This document shows positions 50,567-59,564 of a stretch of DNA of 64,000 nt, piece by piece. The translations under genes were made by a program, and so were the position numbers. The notes under the pieces are model-generated. The model was not told the origin of the DNA and did no database searches. It worked only from the letters and a program-made list of their open reading frames with translations. How positions within the stretch are numbered: the stretch's first letter is position 1; the number at the start of each line of letters is the position of its first letter. Origin of the DNA: Thermococcus sp. (GTDB taxonomy: Archaea > Methanobacteriota_B > Thermococci > Thermococcales > Thermococcaceae); assembly GCF_027023865.1 (NCBI RefSeq), contig NZ_JALVUC010000025.1, positions 135,826-199,825 on the forward strand. Direction: 5' to 3'.

Positions 50567-51324
50567 ACTTCGCAATAGAAACTGTTGACCTGAATGTTTA
50601 CTACGGCAAGAACCACGTAATAAAAGATGTCAACCTGCAGATTCCGGAGAAGGGCATTTTCGCCCTTATGGGACCCAGTGGCTGTGGAAAGAGCACGATG
50701 CTGAGGACTTTCAACAGGATCCTTGAGTTAAAAGAGGATACCCGGGTTGAGGGGGAGGTTCGTCTCTTTGGAAAAAACGTATACTCCCCAGAGGTTGACC
50801 CTATCGAGGTCAGAAGACAGGTGGGTATGGTCTTCCAGTATCCCAACCCCTTTCCCCACATGACGATATACGAAAACGTCGCCATCGGGCTGAAGCTCAA
50901 CGGGCTTGTAAAGTCAAAAGAAGACTTGGACGAAAGGGTTGAGTGGGCACTCAAAAAAGCGGCTCTATGGGACGAGGTTAAGGATCGCCTGAACGACTAC
51001 CCCCGCAACCTGAGCGGTGGTCAGAAGCAGAGGCTTGTGATAGCGAGGGCCCTGGCGATGAAGCCAAAAATACTCCTGATGGACGAACCTACTGCCAACA
51101 TTGACCCAGTCGGGACGGCCAAAATAGAGGAGCTTCTCTTAGAGCTCAAGGAGGATTACACAATAGTTTTAGTTACCCATCTGCCTGCCCAAGCCGCTAG
51201 AGCCAGCGATTATGTTGGTTTCCTGTATCTGGGTGAGCTAATAGAAGCGGGCCCAACGAGAAAGGTGTTTGAAAGCCCGGAGCATGAACTAACCGAGAAA
51301 TACATCACGGGTGCCCTGGGGTGA
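50563..51324 (+). CDS. pstB: Phosphate ABC transporter ATPase PstB
   Basis: A 253-residue ABC ATPase. Walker [10 protein letters not shown] is near residue 37, the Q-loop [19 protein letters not shown] is PstB-specific, the signature is LSGGQKQR, and Walker [13 protein letters not shown]. The GTG start overlaps the pstA stop and follows GGAGGTG. Confidence 0.96.
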   Translation: MNFAIETVDLNVYYGKNHVIKDVNLQIPEKGIFALMGPSGCGKSTMLRTFNRILELKEDTRVEGEVRLFGKNVYSPEVDPIEVRRQVGMVFQYPNPFPHMTIYENVAIGLKLNGLVKSKEDLDERVEWALKKAALWDEVKDRLNDYPRNLSGGQKQRLVIARALAMKPKILLMDEPTANIDPVGTAKIEELLLELKEDYTIVLVTHLPAQAARASDYVGFLYLGELIEAGPTRKVFESPEHELTEKYITGALG

Positions 51325-51328
51325 TAGG

Positions 51329-51928
51329 ATGAGAAAACTCCTCGACATGGGAATTGAACAGCTTAAAAAACTCATAAGGGAAATGGGAAATGATGCCCTA
51401 TCCTCCCTCCAACGGGCGAGTAAAAGCCTTAATGGAGGGGTTGAATCAATAGCGGATATATCAAGTGAACTCCACATCCTCCATGGAGATGTGCTGAACA
51501 TCGCAACAGAGCTACTCGTCCGCTACTCACCGGTGGCAGGCGACCTGCGCTTCATCCAGAGCGCCATAGACGTCTCCTACGACCTTTACCGGATCTCCCG
51601 ATACGCTATGGAGATAGAGAGAACGGCCAAAGTTGTAGGGCCTTTTGAGATGACGCCACTCCTGAGCAGGGGCTTTAATCTGACACTAGAAGCACTCAAA
51701 ACCGCAGTAGAGGCCTTCGAGAACCTCGACGAGGTAGCCACAGGAAGGCTCCTTGAGCTTGACAGGGAGATAGACGATCTTTACATACACTCCTTACAAG
51801 GGATAAAGAACCCAGAAACGTGCTCACCGGTGGAGGCACTCATCATGAGGCACCTAGAAAGGATAAGTGACCATGCGAAGGACATAGGAGCACAGGTTAT
51901 TTACATTAAAGAGGGGAAAAGGGTTTAG
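51329..51928 (+). CDS. phoU: PhoU phosphate-uptake regulator
   Basis: A 199-residue helical protein with two PhoU repeats, the second containing EVATGRLLELDREIDDLY, a metal-binding E/DxxxD motif. The first repeat is partly degenerate. PhoU tempers the Pst transporter when phosphate is plentiful. Last gene of the operon. No PhoR/PhoB-type kinase is nearby. Confidence 0.9.
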   Translation: MRKLLDMGIEQLKKLIREMGNDALSSLQRASKSLNGGVESIADISSELHILHGDVLNIATELLVRYSPVAGDLRFIQSAIDVSYDLYRISRYAMEIERTAKVVGPFEMTPLLSRGFNLTLEALKTAVEAFENLDEVATGRLLELDREIDDLYIHSLQGIKNPETCSPVEALIMRHLERISDHAKDIGAQVIYIKEGKRV

Positions 51929-52007
51929 TGGAATTTCCAGCCATGAACCCCAGGATAAGGCCGTTTTGGACGCCTCCTCGTTAGGGATGCAATAAAAAGA
52001 AAGGGAA

Positions 52008-53159
52008 CTAATGCAACACCTCAGGAACCGCCCTGTCCCACTGCTCTCTGGCGAGTTCACCCGTGTACTTGAACTCCTCGACCTTCTTTTCCGCCTTCTT
52101 GCGCTTCTTCTGGTGCTCCCTGAGGAATTCCTGAACCTTCCTGATGAGGTAGCGCTTGCACTCCCCGCAGGTCAGCTCTCCAGCTTTGCACGCCCTATAG
52201 CGCTCCATCAGCTTCTCGTCGTCCGGTTCAAAGAATACCTCAAGCCATTTGAAGACGACGCACCTGTCGGGGTTTCCGCCCTTTTCACGTTGCTCCTTAA
52301 GCGTTGGCTGGCCACCGGTTAGAGCGAACCTCCATATCTTCTTGCCAGCCTCCTCCGGGTCGTCGGTGAGGTAGACGGCCGTTTCAGGCTTGCTCGCACT
52401 CATCTTGCCGCCGAGGCCGGTCAATCCAGGAACAAACTTGGAATGTATAGCGGCGGTCTTGTAGTAGCCAAGACTCTCAGCGAAGTCCCTCTGGAGCCTC
52501 CAGTAGGGATCCTGGTCAATCGCCGCCGGAATCAGACAGCGCTTCTTCTCGAAGAAAGTTGGTGCTGCCTGTATGGCCGGGTAGAAAATCATACCAATCT
52601 TGCTCTGGTCGGTGAAACCGAAAACAGCTTTGGCCATTGAGAAGTTTATCTTCTTGGCTATTGGAATGGCCATCTCGTAGATCTTCGTGAACTCGCTGTT
52701 CTGGAAGATGAAGGTCCTGTCCGGGTCGAAGCCAACGGCGATGATGTCGAGGATGTTATCGTAGGCCCACCTCTTCGTGTCATTAAAGGTGAGCTTCTCT
52801 TTGAAAAAGAACTTCTCATCATCGGTTATCTGGATGTAGAGGTTTACACCAAACTTCTCTTGGAGCCACTTGGTCGCGTAGAACGGGATTATGTGGCCAA
52901 TGTGCATAGGCCCGCTCGGACCCCTCCCGGTGTAGAGGAAGAAGCCTCTCCCATTCTCGTAGTCGGCAAGGATTTTGTCGTAGTCCCTATGGGAGAAGAA
53001 AAAGCGCCTCCTGAAGTATATCGGAAGTTCGCTCTTGGTAAGTTCTACCGTCTTCTCAATAAGCTCGTCCGTCAGCGGGCTGGTTCCAAACTGTTCTATC
53101 AGCTTCGCGTAGTCCACAACGCCTTCAACGTCCCAGGGGGTAACCTTAAAGTCATCCAT
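52008..53159 (-). CDS. trpS: Tryptophanyl-tRNA synthetase
   Basis: A 383-residue class I synthetase of the archaeal/eukaryotic type. The HIGH motif is in SGPMHIGHIIPF near residue 82, and the KMSKS equivalent GGKMSASKPE near residue 258. The C-terminus has a Lys-rich helix. A perfect palindrome TTTCCACTGGAAA at 53173-53185 sits just upstream, in or near the leader. Confidence 0.95.
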   Translation of the reverse strand: MDDFKVTPWDVEGVVDYAKLIEQFGTSPLTDELIEKTVELTKSELPIYFRRRFFFSHRDYDKILADYENGRGFFLYTGRGPSGPMHIGHIIPFYATKWLQEKFGVNLYIQITDDEKFFFKEKLTFNDTKRWAYDNILDIIAVGFDPDRTFIFQNSEFTKIYEMAIPIAKKINFSMAKAVFGFTDQSKIGMIFYPAIQAAPTFFEKKRCLIPAAIDQDPYWRLQRDFAESLGYYKTAAIHSKFVPGLTGLGGKMSASKPETAVYLTDDPEEAGKKIWRFALTGGQPTLKEQREKGGNPDRCVVFKWLEVFFEPDDEKLMERYRACKAGELTCGECKRYLIRKVQEFLREHQKKRKKAEKKVEEFKYTGELAREQWDRAVPEVLH

Positions 53160-53291
53160 TCAAACACCTCCATTTCCACTGGAAACGAAACTCCAGACTA
53201 AGGCGGTCGAGAAGAGGGGTTCACCAGGGCCAAAAGCGACCACCGTGCATGGGGTAGAAAGGGAAGGAAGGAGATTTAAAGTTTTTGGATA

Positions 53292-54110
53292 CTATCCATT
53301 GTTTTTCATTGTCAGTTTTTTGTATTTCACCACTATGGTATCTCGGCTTGCCCCTTCAATTATTATTTCCTTTGGAAGCCCCCTCGAGTTAACCCAAATT
53401 TTGTAATGTGGCAAAGTGCGTGTTTTGGGTGTTAAAACCCGGAGGTCTCCCCTTTTGGAGATATTGAACTGTTCAAGATTGAGAATCACTAACGCGAATG
53501 GATCAATGGCATCTGTGTTCGTCCAAGTTACGTTGAATGTAAAAGTACCATTGGTAGTTATGACTTTCTCGATGTTACCGTTAATAACAATTTTCTGAAT
53601 GAATTTGCCATTTGGCCAATAGTCCGCCCTGCTTATATAATCCGGTTTGGTGAAGTTAACATAGCTCTTAAAAGTATGGTTACCAATTATAACGACCTCT
53701 TGAGCTTTAAAGGACGTTATCGATTGCCAGTTAATATCCTGTGCTTGAGTCAAGACATATACGCCGATTAGAATGCCTAAAAAACTAACAAGGGTCAGGA
53801 TAATTAGATTTCGCCTTTTCACTCCCCGTAAACCAACCAAATACAAATAAGTGACGGCATAAACAACCAGAGAAGATATGTACGCAGGATTTAACCCCCA
53901 CAGTATAAACACCACGGCAAAGGAAAGCAGCACACCACAGCAAATCCACATGGAATACACCATTGAGGTAAGTCCAATAAACAGTATCAGCGCGATCTGA
54001 ATGGCACCTATAATATCGTGAAAAACTAAAAAATAGAGTAAAAAGCCGAATACAGGTCCAATTGCGGATAAGATCATTGCCAGCCTGCGGTTTTGGACTA
54101 TAGTCCCCAT
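53292..54110 (-). CDS. Membrane protein downstream of the halocin-like gene (candidate immunity protein)
   Basis: A 272-residue protein with about four to five membrane helices in residues 10-125 and an extracytoplasmic beta-rich domain (about 130-272) with several NxT/S sequons. It begins 15 bases after the bacteriocin-like gene, with no promoter between, so the two are co-transcribed. No family recognised. Immunity or export are reasonable roles by position only. The 132-bp gap to trpS holds a promoter region and no other gene. Confidence 0.7.
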   Translation of the reverse strand: MGTIVQNRRLAMILSAIGPVFGFLLYFLVFHDIIGAIQIALILFIGLTSMVYSMWICCGVLLSFAVVFILWGLNPAYISSLVVYAVTYLYLVGLRGVKRRNLIILTLVSFLGILIGVYVLTQAQDINWQSITSFKAQEVVIIGNHTFKSYVNFTKPDYISRADYWPNGKFIQKIVINGNIEKVITTNGTFTFNVTWTNTDAIDPFALVILNLEQFNISKRGDLRVLTPKTRTLPHYKIWVNSRGLPKEIIIEGASRDTIVVKYKKLTMKNNG

Positions 54111-54125
54111 ATGGAATCACACCCC

Positions 54126-54893
54126 TCAACACTTGCCTAGGGCATGGCATGCAGTCTTGCTCATATCATAACACGAGTATGCACTGCCCAGAATGACTGC
54201 TGTTTCACATATTATAAAGCACAGACCAACGGCAAGTGGACCCAGCACCGAGAACATTGGGCATCCAGTCCAACAGCCCATGCTTCCAGCAAATGCCATG
54301 GCACTCCCGCAGACAAAGGTTCCCAGAGCTATACATCTGGCACATGATAACCAGCCGAACAGTCCGAGTACCTTGATGTGCTCACCGTCCTTTATTACTT
54401 TGAGTGTTTTAACGGCTGTTCCATTGGTTATGTATATCATTGCTGAGTTGTTTTTGAGAATCACGATGGCCGAGGAGCTACCTCTTTCACTGTTGATATG
54501 ATAATACCTTCCAATTACCTTTCCCTGGCCGTTAGTGATGGACACAACCAGCGCTCTGGCAGAAAAATTGTTCGCTTTCACAAGAACATCTTTTGCCGTA
54601 CTGTACTGCGGTACGAGAGTCACGCCGTGGAGCTGACGCCTCAGAAGCCGTGAATCGTCACCATTAAAAGCCAAAGCAGCCTCAAAAGCGGCCACGGGAC
54701 CTCTCAGTACGGCGGCCTGCCTGCTGTGTATTCCCCCTTCCAATGCAGCACAGGGGGACTTTATCTCCACGGAGGTAGTGGTACCGTTCTGAACTTCAAC
54801 TGCAGCATTCAACGGGGCGCTAAAAACCAACCCAACAACAAGGATAAAAAACCCAAACGCCAGGAACTTCTTAAACTGAGGTTTTTCTATCAT
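54126..54893 (-). CDS. Halocin C8-like bacteriocin precursor
   Basis: A 255-residue precursor in three parts. A Sec-type signal peptide (residues 1-30, ending SAPLNA) is followed by a middle domain of about 150 residues, and then a C-terminal domain (181-255) with ten cysteines at 184, 187, 195, 207, 211, 225, 229, 241, 249 and 255, ending ACHALGKC. Halocin C8 also has ten cysteines, begins with C-x2-C-x7-C, has an x13 spacing in the middle, and ends C-x7-C-x5-C with AC-x3-G-x-C. Its precursor likewise carries an N-terminal part that confers immunity. The Gly/Ala/aromatic composition between cysteines also matches. The family call is strong; activity is untested. Confidence 0.85.
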   Translation of the reverse strand: MIEKPQFKKFLAFGFFILVVGLVFSAPLNAAVEVQNGTTTSVEIKSPCAALEGGIHSRQAAVLRGPVAAFEAALAFNGDDSRLLRRQLHGVTLVPQYSTAKDVLVKANNFSARALVVSITNGQGKVIGRYYHINSERGSSSAIVILKNNSAMIYITNGTAVKTLKVIKDGEHIKVLGLFGWLSCARCIALGTFVCGSAMAFAGSMGCWTGCPMFSVLGPLAVGLCFIICETAVILGSAYSCYDMSKTACHALGKC

Positions 54894-54918
54894 TTTCTCA
54901 CCCTAAAACAAAAATATC

Positions 54919-54948
54919 GCTATGCTCAACATAGCCTGTTAAATAAAT
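54919..54948 (-). promoter_or_regulatory. Promoter and palindrome of the halocin-like operon
   Basis: Minus-strand TTTATTTA at 54941-54948 is the TATA box, giving a transcript start near 54918. A perfect 6-bp inverted repeat, GCTATG-CTCAA-CATAGC, occupies 54919-54935, between the TATA box and the expected start: a repressor-like position. GGTGAG precedes ATG 54893. Confidence 0.5.
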
Positions 54949-55011
54949 GGAGTGATATCATCTAAGTGGAGAAACAAAGAGTAAAGATACTATTCGAACT
55001 AAAAGTGACTA

Positions 55012-56421
55012 TCAGAGCTTCCCGTTCTCCTTCAACCACTCGCCATACTTAACGAGGGCGTAGACGGCATCAACCGCATCCTCGGTGGTCTCGTAGACCG
55101 GGATGCCCCTCTGTTCGATGTTCCTCGCCATCTTGTGCGGGTAGTCTCCACCCGGTGCGATGAAAACTATCGGCTTGCCGTAGGCCTTCATCCTCTCCAT
55201 GGCACTGACGATTCCCTCATCTATGGCAGGACTCTGGAAGAGCGTTATAACGACGAGAAGGTCGACGTTCGGATCCTCAAGGGCGTAACGCATTGCTATC
55301 TCATACCTGCTTGAGGGGGCGTCACCTATGACGTCAATCGGGTTCTTGTAGCTCATGTGGCGCGGGAGCTTGCCCTCCTCGATGTCCTTCCTAAAGCGCC
55401 CGTTGGTCTCGTCGCTGAGGCTGGCCAGCTTCATTCCGCGCTCAAGTAAGCCGTCACTCATCATGACGCCGGCGCCGCCACCGTTCGTGACTATGGCAAC
55501 GCGGTCACCCTTTGCAGGATTCTGCATCGCCAAAGCTTTGGCGTAGTTGAAGAGCTGGCGCATAGTTTTGGCCTCTAAAACGCCGGCCTGCTCAAACGCC
55601 GCCTGATATATCTTGTATGCACCGGCGAGGGAACCAGTGTGTGAAGCGGCGGCCTTTGCTCCCGCCTCCGTCCTGCCGCTCTTGAGTACCACGACGGGCT
55701 TCTTCAGAGTGACCTCTTTGGCGGCCTTGAAGAACTTCCGCCCGTCCTTAACTCCCTCAATATAGCCGGTTATGACGCCGGTCTTCGGATCGTCACCCAG
55801 GTAGGCCATGAAGTCGCTCTCGTCGAGGTCGGCCATGTTGCCGAGGCTGATAAACTTGCTCATTCCAATCTTCTCGCGCGCTGCCCAGTCAAGGATTGCC
55901 GCTCCGAAGGCACCGCTCTGGCTCATGAATGCAACCTTTCCAAAGGGCGGTCTGGCCTGCCTCTCCGGTGGGTTGAAGTTGCAGTCAAAGCCGTTCTCAA
56001 GGTTTGTGACACCGAGGCAGTTCGGGCCGACAACCCGTATGCCCCACTTCTTGGCCCTCTTAACAAGTTCATCCTCGAGGTCGGTCCTTCCTGCCTCCTT
56101 GAAGCCGGCGCTTATGACAACCGCGGCCTTAACACTCTTCTTACCGCAGTCGTCTATAACGTCGGGGACGAACCTGGCAGGAACCGCTACGACGGCAACA
56201 TCTATCTCATCTTGGATATCATGGATGCTCTTGTAAACGGGAAACCTCTTTCCATTGACCTCTATATCACCGCCCCTGACATTGACGGCGTAGACCTTTC
56301 CGTCGTAACGGAGCGTTATGGAGTGCATTATGGCGTTTCCAACCTTTCCAGGCACGTTTGATGCACCTATAACAGCCACACTCTTTGGGTAAAACAAGAA
56401 GTCAAGATTTGGAGTCTCCAT
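55012..56421 (-). CDS. Acyl-CoA synthetase (ADP-forming) alpha subunit
   Basis: A 469-residue alpha subunit that makes ATP from acyl-CoA, ADP and phosphate at the end of sugar or peptide fermentation in Thermococcales. The CoA-binding Rossmann domain (VAVIGASNVPGKVG, residues 15-28), the succinyl-CoA ligase-like domain with the phospho-histidine in AAASHTGSLAG near residue 258, and a third domain are all present. The beta subunit is not in this window. ATG 56421 follows GGTGG. Substrate (acetate versus aryl or branched acids) cannot be told. Confidence 0.93.
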   Translation of the reverse strand: METPNLDFLFYPKSVAVIGASNVPGKVGNAIMHSITLRYDGKVYAVNVRGGDIEVNGKRFPVYKSIHDIQDEIDVAVVAVPARFVPDVIDDCGKKSVKAAVVISAGFKEAGRTDLEDELVKRAKKWGIRVVGPNCLGVTNLENGFDCNFNPPERQARPPFGKVAFMSQSGAFGAAILDWAAREKIGMSKFISLGNMADLDESDFMAYLGDDPKTGVITGYIEGVKDGRKFFKAAKEVTLKKPVVVLKSGRTEAGAKAAASHTGSLAGAYKIYQAAFEQAGVLEAKTMRQLFNYAKALAMQNPAKGDRVAIVTNGGGAGVMMSDGLLERGMKLASLSDETNGRFRKDIEEGKLPRHMSYKNPIDVIGDAPSSRYEIAMRYALEDPNVDLLVVITLFQSPAIDEGIVSAMERMKAYGKPIVFIAPGGDYPHKMARNIEQRGIPVYETTEDAVDAVYALVKYGEWLKENGKL

Positions 56422-56640
56422 GGCAACCACCTCCGAAGGTTTTTCGGGAGCGCTTATTTAAGCCTTCCTCCCCCTAGCGGGCAACATCGGAAATGGATAT
56501 TGTATCGTCCACGGGGAAATCGTTTGGAACACTACCTTTACATATATAAACCTACCGGGGTTCGCGAGACGCACCAGGGCAAAAGAGTTAAATTCCCGAA
56601 CGTTCAAAGAATGGTTAAAACGTTAAAATGGGTGAGTGCC

Positions 56641-57216
56641 ATGTCAAAGGTTAAGGTCGTCACCGACCCCGAAGTTATAAAACTGATGCTCGAGGACACG
56701 CGGAGGAAAATACTCAGCCTGCTCCGCAACAGGGAGATGACCATCTCCCAGCTCAGCGAAATCCTTGGGAAGACGCCCCAGACAATATACCACCACATCG
56801 AGAAGCTCAAGGAAGCGGGTTTAGTCGAGGTCAAGAGGACGGAGATGAAGGGCAACCTCGTGGAGAAGTACTACGGTAGGACGGCGGATGCATTCTACAT
56901 CAACCTCTACCTCGGGGACGAGGAGCTTCGCTACTTCGCCCGCTCAAGGTTGAAGACAAAGCTGGAGATATTCAAAGCCCTCGGCTACGAGTTCAACGAC
57001 GAAGAGCTACTAAACGTCATGGACGAACTTCTAAAGAAGGAGTATGAATGTAAAACGAACATCTCAGAGGAGATAGAAGCTAAGGAAGAGGAACTCAAGG
57101 ACTTCTCCAACGAGGACATAATCCACGCGATAGAGTGGCTCGCTATGGCCAGGATGGGCCGCGACGGGGAGACAATGGAACTGCTGAAGAAACTGGGAGA
57201 GGTACTGAAGAAGTGA
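56641..57216 (+). CDS. ArsR-type winged-helix regulator
   Basis: A 191-residue regulator. The winged helix spans about residues 10-85 with ILSLLRNREMTISQLSEIL and a recognition helix KTPQTIYHHIEKLKEAGLVE. The C-terminal half is helical and acidic, perhaps for dimerisation or sensing. ATG 56641 follows GGGTGAG, so the longer frame is discarded. A TATA box lies at about 56533-56543, and two AACGTT boxes (56599-56604 and 56619-56624) in the leader could be an autoregulatory site. Confidence 0.88.
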   Translation: MSKVKVVTDPEVIKLMLEDTRRKILSLLRNREMTISQLSEILGKTPQTIYHHIEKLKEAGLVEVKRTEMKGNLVEKYYGRTADAFYINLYLGDEELRYFARSRLKTKLEIFKALGYEFNDEELLNVMDELLKKEYECKTNISEEIEAKEEELKDFSNEDIIHAIEWLAMARMGRDGETMELLKKLGEVLKK

Positions 57217-57228
57217 GCCGGTGGGAGC

Positions 57229-57531
57229 ATGGCAAGGGGTATAAGGCTTCTCGTTCTGGACGTTCTGAAACCGCACCAGCCAATAGTGACGGAGCTGGCC
57301 CTGGGACTGAGCGAGCTCGGCGGGGTTGATGGAGTTAACATAACCCTCGTGGAGATAGACAAGGAGACCGAAAACGTCAAGATAACAGTGATGGGCGATG
57401 ACTTGGACTACGATGAGATAACCCGGACAATAGAAGAGTTTGGCGGCGTGGTGCACAGTATAGATATGGTCGCGGCCGGAAAGAAAATTGTGGAAGAAGG
57501 TGAAACACCGCAGGACAAGCTGGAGGAGTAG
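57229..57531 (+). CDS. DUF211 protein
   Basis: A 100-residue protein of the archaeal DUF211 family, a small ferredoxin-like fold. RLLVLDVLKPHQPIVTELA opens it and GVDGVNITLVEID follows. It sits between two ArsR-type regulators with gaps of 12 and 2 bases. The family has been suggested to sense small ligands or metals; its role is not established. Confidence 0.88.
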   Translation: MARGIRLLVLDVLKPHQPIVTELALGLSELGGVDGVNITLVEIDKETENVKITVMGDDLDYDEITRTIEEFGGVVHSIDMVAAGKKIVEEGETPQDKLEE

Positions 57532-57533
57532 GT

Positions 57534-58091
57534 GTGAAGGAAGTTATTATAATCACAAAACCAGAAACCGTCAAAGTTCTCTCAGAGGAAACACGCTTTA
57601 AAATTCTCCAGTTCCTGCGAGAGAGGCCCATGAGCATCAACGAGCTGAGTGAGAGACTGGAGAGAGACAGGACGACGGTTTACAGGCACATCAAGGTCCT
57701 CCAGAAAGTGGGGCTCGTTGAGGAATTTGAGAGTCATGGAAACGAGAAGGTCTACTCAAGGAGCGCCCGCCTCTTCCTCATAAAGGCCGACCCCGACGAG
57801 AGCATAGAGCAGTTTCGACAGGCATACATTCAGGTGGAGGCCGAGAAGCTCGTGGACATACTTGAGAAAGCGGGGTTCAAGATAAAAGATCGTTCTGAGC
57901 TGATAAAACTAGCAAGGGAGGTCCTCGACGAGATCGAGGTACGCTCCCAACCGGTTCTTAAGAGAATATCTCAGGCGGATATAGAACTCACAGAGATCGA
58001 GCTGTTCCACCTCCTCAACATGCTGGTCTTCATTCAAAGTCCAGAACTTCAAGAAAAGGCCAAAAAGGCCAGGGAACTGATGAAGCTCTGA
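57534..58091 (+). CDS. ArsR-type winged-helix regulator
   Basis: A 185-residue regulator similar in layout to the one at 56641: FKILQFLRERPMSINELSERL, recognition helix DRTTVYRHIKVLQKVGLVE, and a helical C-terminus. It starts with GTG 57534 just two bases after the DUF211 stop, so the three genes are an operon. Confidence 0.88.
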   Translation: MKEVIIITKPETVKVLSEETRFKILQFLRERPMSINELSERLERDRTTVYRHIKVLQKVGLVEEFESHGNEKVYSRSARLFLIKADPDESIEQFRQAYIQVEAEKLVDILEKAGFKIKDRSELIKLAREVLDEIEVRSQPVLKRISQADIELTEIELFHLLNMLVFIQSPELQEKAKKARELMKL

Positions 58092-58111
58092 GAGGGAAAA
58101 TCAAATGAACC

Positions 58112-59554
58112 TCAAAACTCATCCACCCATTTCACAGCCTCCTGGACTTTTTTAGCCACCTCAAGCGCGGTAAAGTTCTCTCCCAGCTCTTCCTTTGCCA
58201 TGTCACCGGCGAGGCCGTTCAGGAACGCACCAACCGAAGCGGCCCTCAGCGGCTCATTGCCGAGGGCGAGGAGAGCGCCGACGAGGCCTGCCAGAACGTC
58301 TCCAGTTCCGCCGGTTGTCATGCCCCTGTTTCCGGTTTTATTGTACTTCCAGGTTTTCTCGTCGCTGATGATGTCGTATGCTCCCTTAAGCAGGACAACA
58401 CCCCCAACCTCACTGGCCTTTTCCTCAACAACCTTAACCATGTCCACGAACGAACCTTCGGGCTTCACGCCAAAGAGAAGCTTGAATTCACCGGTGTGCG
58501 GCGTCAGGACGAAGGTCTTACCCTTGAGAACGCTTAAGTCCTCAGCGAGGGCCTTCAGCCCGTCCGCATCAATCACCATCGGCTTCTCACATCTCTTGAT
58601 AAGCTCCCGTACAAAGACCTTTGTTTCCTCTGTGAGGCCTATTCCTGGACCAATAACGACCGCATTGACCTTCTCGGCGAGTTCGATTAGATTACCAGCG
58701 TGCTCCGGCTTGAAATTCCTCCCCTCGACCGGACGGAGAATTAAATCGGGGTCGCCTATTCTCCTCGCCGAATATTCGGGCATCGTGAGGTAAACCAAGT
58801 CAACCAGGTACGAAGCGGCCTTCGATGCTAAATAGGGTGCCCCAAAGTAGTCCTCGCTTCCGCCTATTACGAGCAGCTTTCCGTTCTGCCCCTTGTGCTC
58901 GCCCGTCTTTCTCAGTGCGAACTTTGCATCACCCGGCCCGACGAGGTGGTGAAGCTCCCTTGGATAGCCTATCTTGGTTATTACCCTTTCGAAGTCCCCG
59001 TAGTCCTCCTTGTCCCACTGGAACGTCACCGCGAAGTCGGCCCTAACGCGGATTTTTGAAGGATAGCCACTCGGAAGGTCGATGCTGACGATTTTAACCC
59101 TCCCAGAGTACTCGTTTATCTTTTCAATCGCCGAGCGTATCGGTTCGCGGGGTTCTCCCCTCGTTCCGGCCCCGAGGAGGGCGTCGACTATAACGTCGTA
59201 ACCGCTCAGGTCAAGGGGCTTTATCTGTGAGGAGTCCTTAAGAACAGTTATTTTCACAAAGTCCAGCCCCTTCAGTGTCTCCCAGTTGTGCCTCGCCTCC
59301 TCACTCCTTATCTTCGTCCCGTCGCCAACGAGGAAGAGGGTAACCTTGTTGTCAAAGCTGAGATGCCTCGCGGCAACAAAGCCGTCGCCACCGTTGTTGC
59401 CCGTTCCTGAGAAGACTGCTATCCTGAGGCCTTTTCCGAATTTTTCTTCTATCGTCCGTGCAATGCCCGCTCCGGCGTTCTCCATGAGCTGAAGTGGAGA
59501 AATCCCAAGCCATTTGGCATTGATATCCCAGATGTAAACATCCTCTATGCGCAT
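58112..59554 (-). CDS. nnr: Bifunctional NAD(P)H-hydrate repair enzyme
   Basis: A 480-residue fusion. The N-terminal YjeF_N epimerase (1-210) has GNNGGDGFVAARHL near residue 52. The C-terminal ADP-dependent dehydratase has the ribokinase-like MTTGGTGDVLAGLVGALLALG near residue 428. It repairs heat-damaged NAD(P)H, which matters in hyperthermophiles. ATG 59554 follows GGTGGTG. The promoter leader holds ATTCCAGTGGAAA. Confidence 0.95.
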   Translation of the reverse strand: MRIEDVYIWDINAKWLGISPLQLMENAGAGIARTIEEKFGKGLRIAVFSGTGNNGGDGFVAARHLSFDNKVTLFLVGDGTKIRSEEARHNWETLKGLDFVKITVLKDSSQIKPLDLSGYDVIVDALLGAGTRGEPREPIRSAIEKINEYSGRVKIVSIDLPSGYPSKIRVRADFAVTFQWDKEDYGDFERVITKIGYPRELHHLVGPGDAKFALRKTGEHKGQNGKLLVIGGSEDYFGAPYLASKAASYLVDLVYLTMPEYSARRIGDPDLILRPVEGRNFKPEHAGNLIELAEKVNAVVIGPGIGLTEETKVFVRELIKRCEKPMVIDADGLKALAEDLSVLKGKTFVLTPHTGEFKLLFGVKPEGSFVDMVKVVEEKASEVGGVVLLKGAYDIISDEKTWKYNKTGNRGMTTGGTGDVLAGLVGALLALGNEPLRAASVGAFLNGLAGDMAKEELGENFTALEVAKKVQEAVKWVDEF

Positions 59555-59564
59555 GAGCACCACC

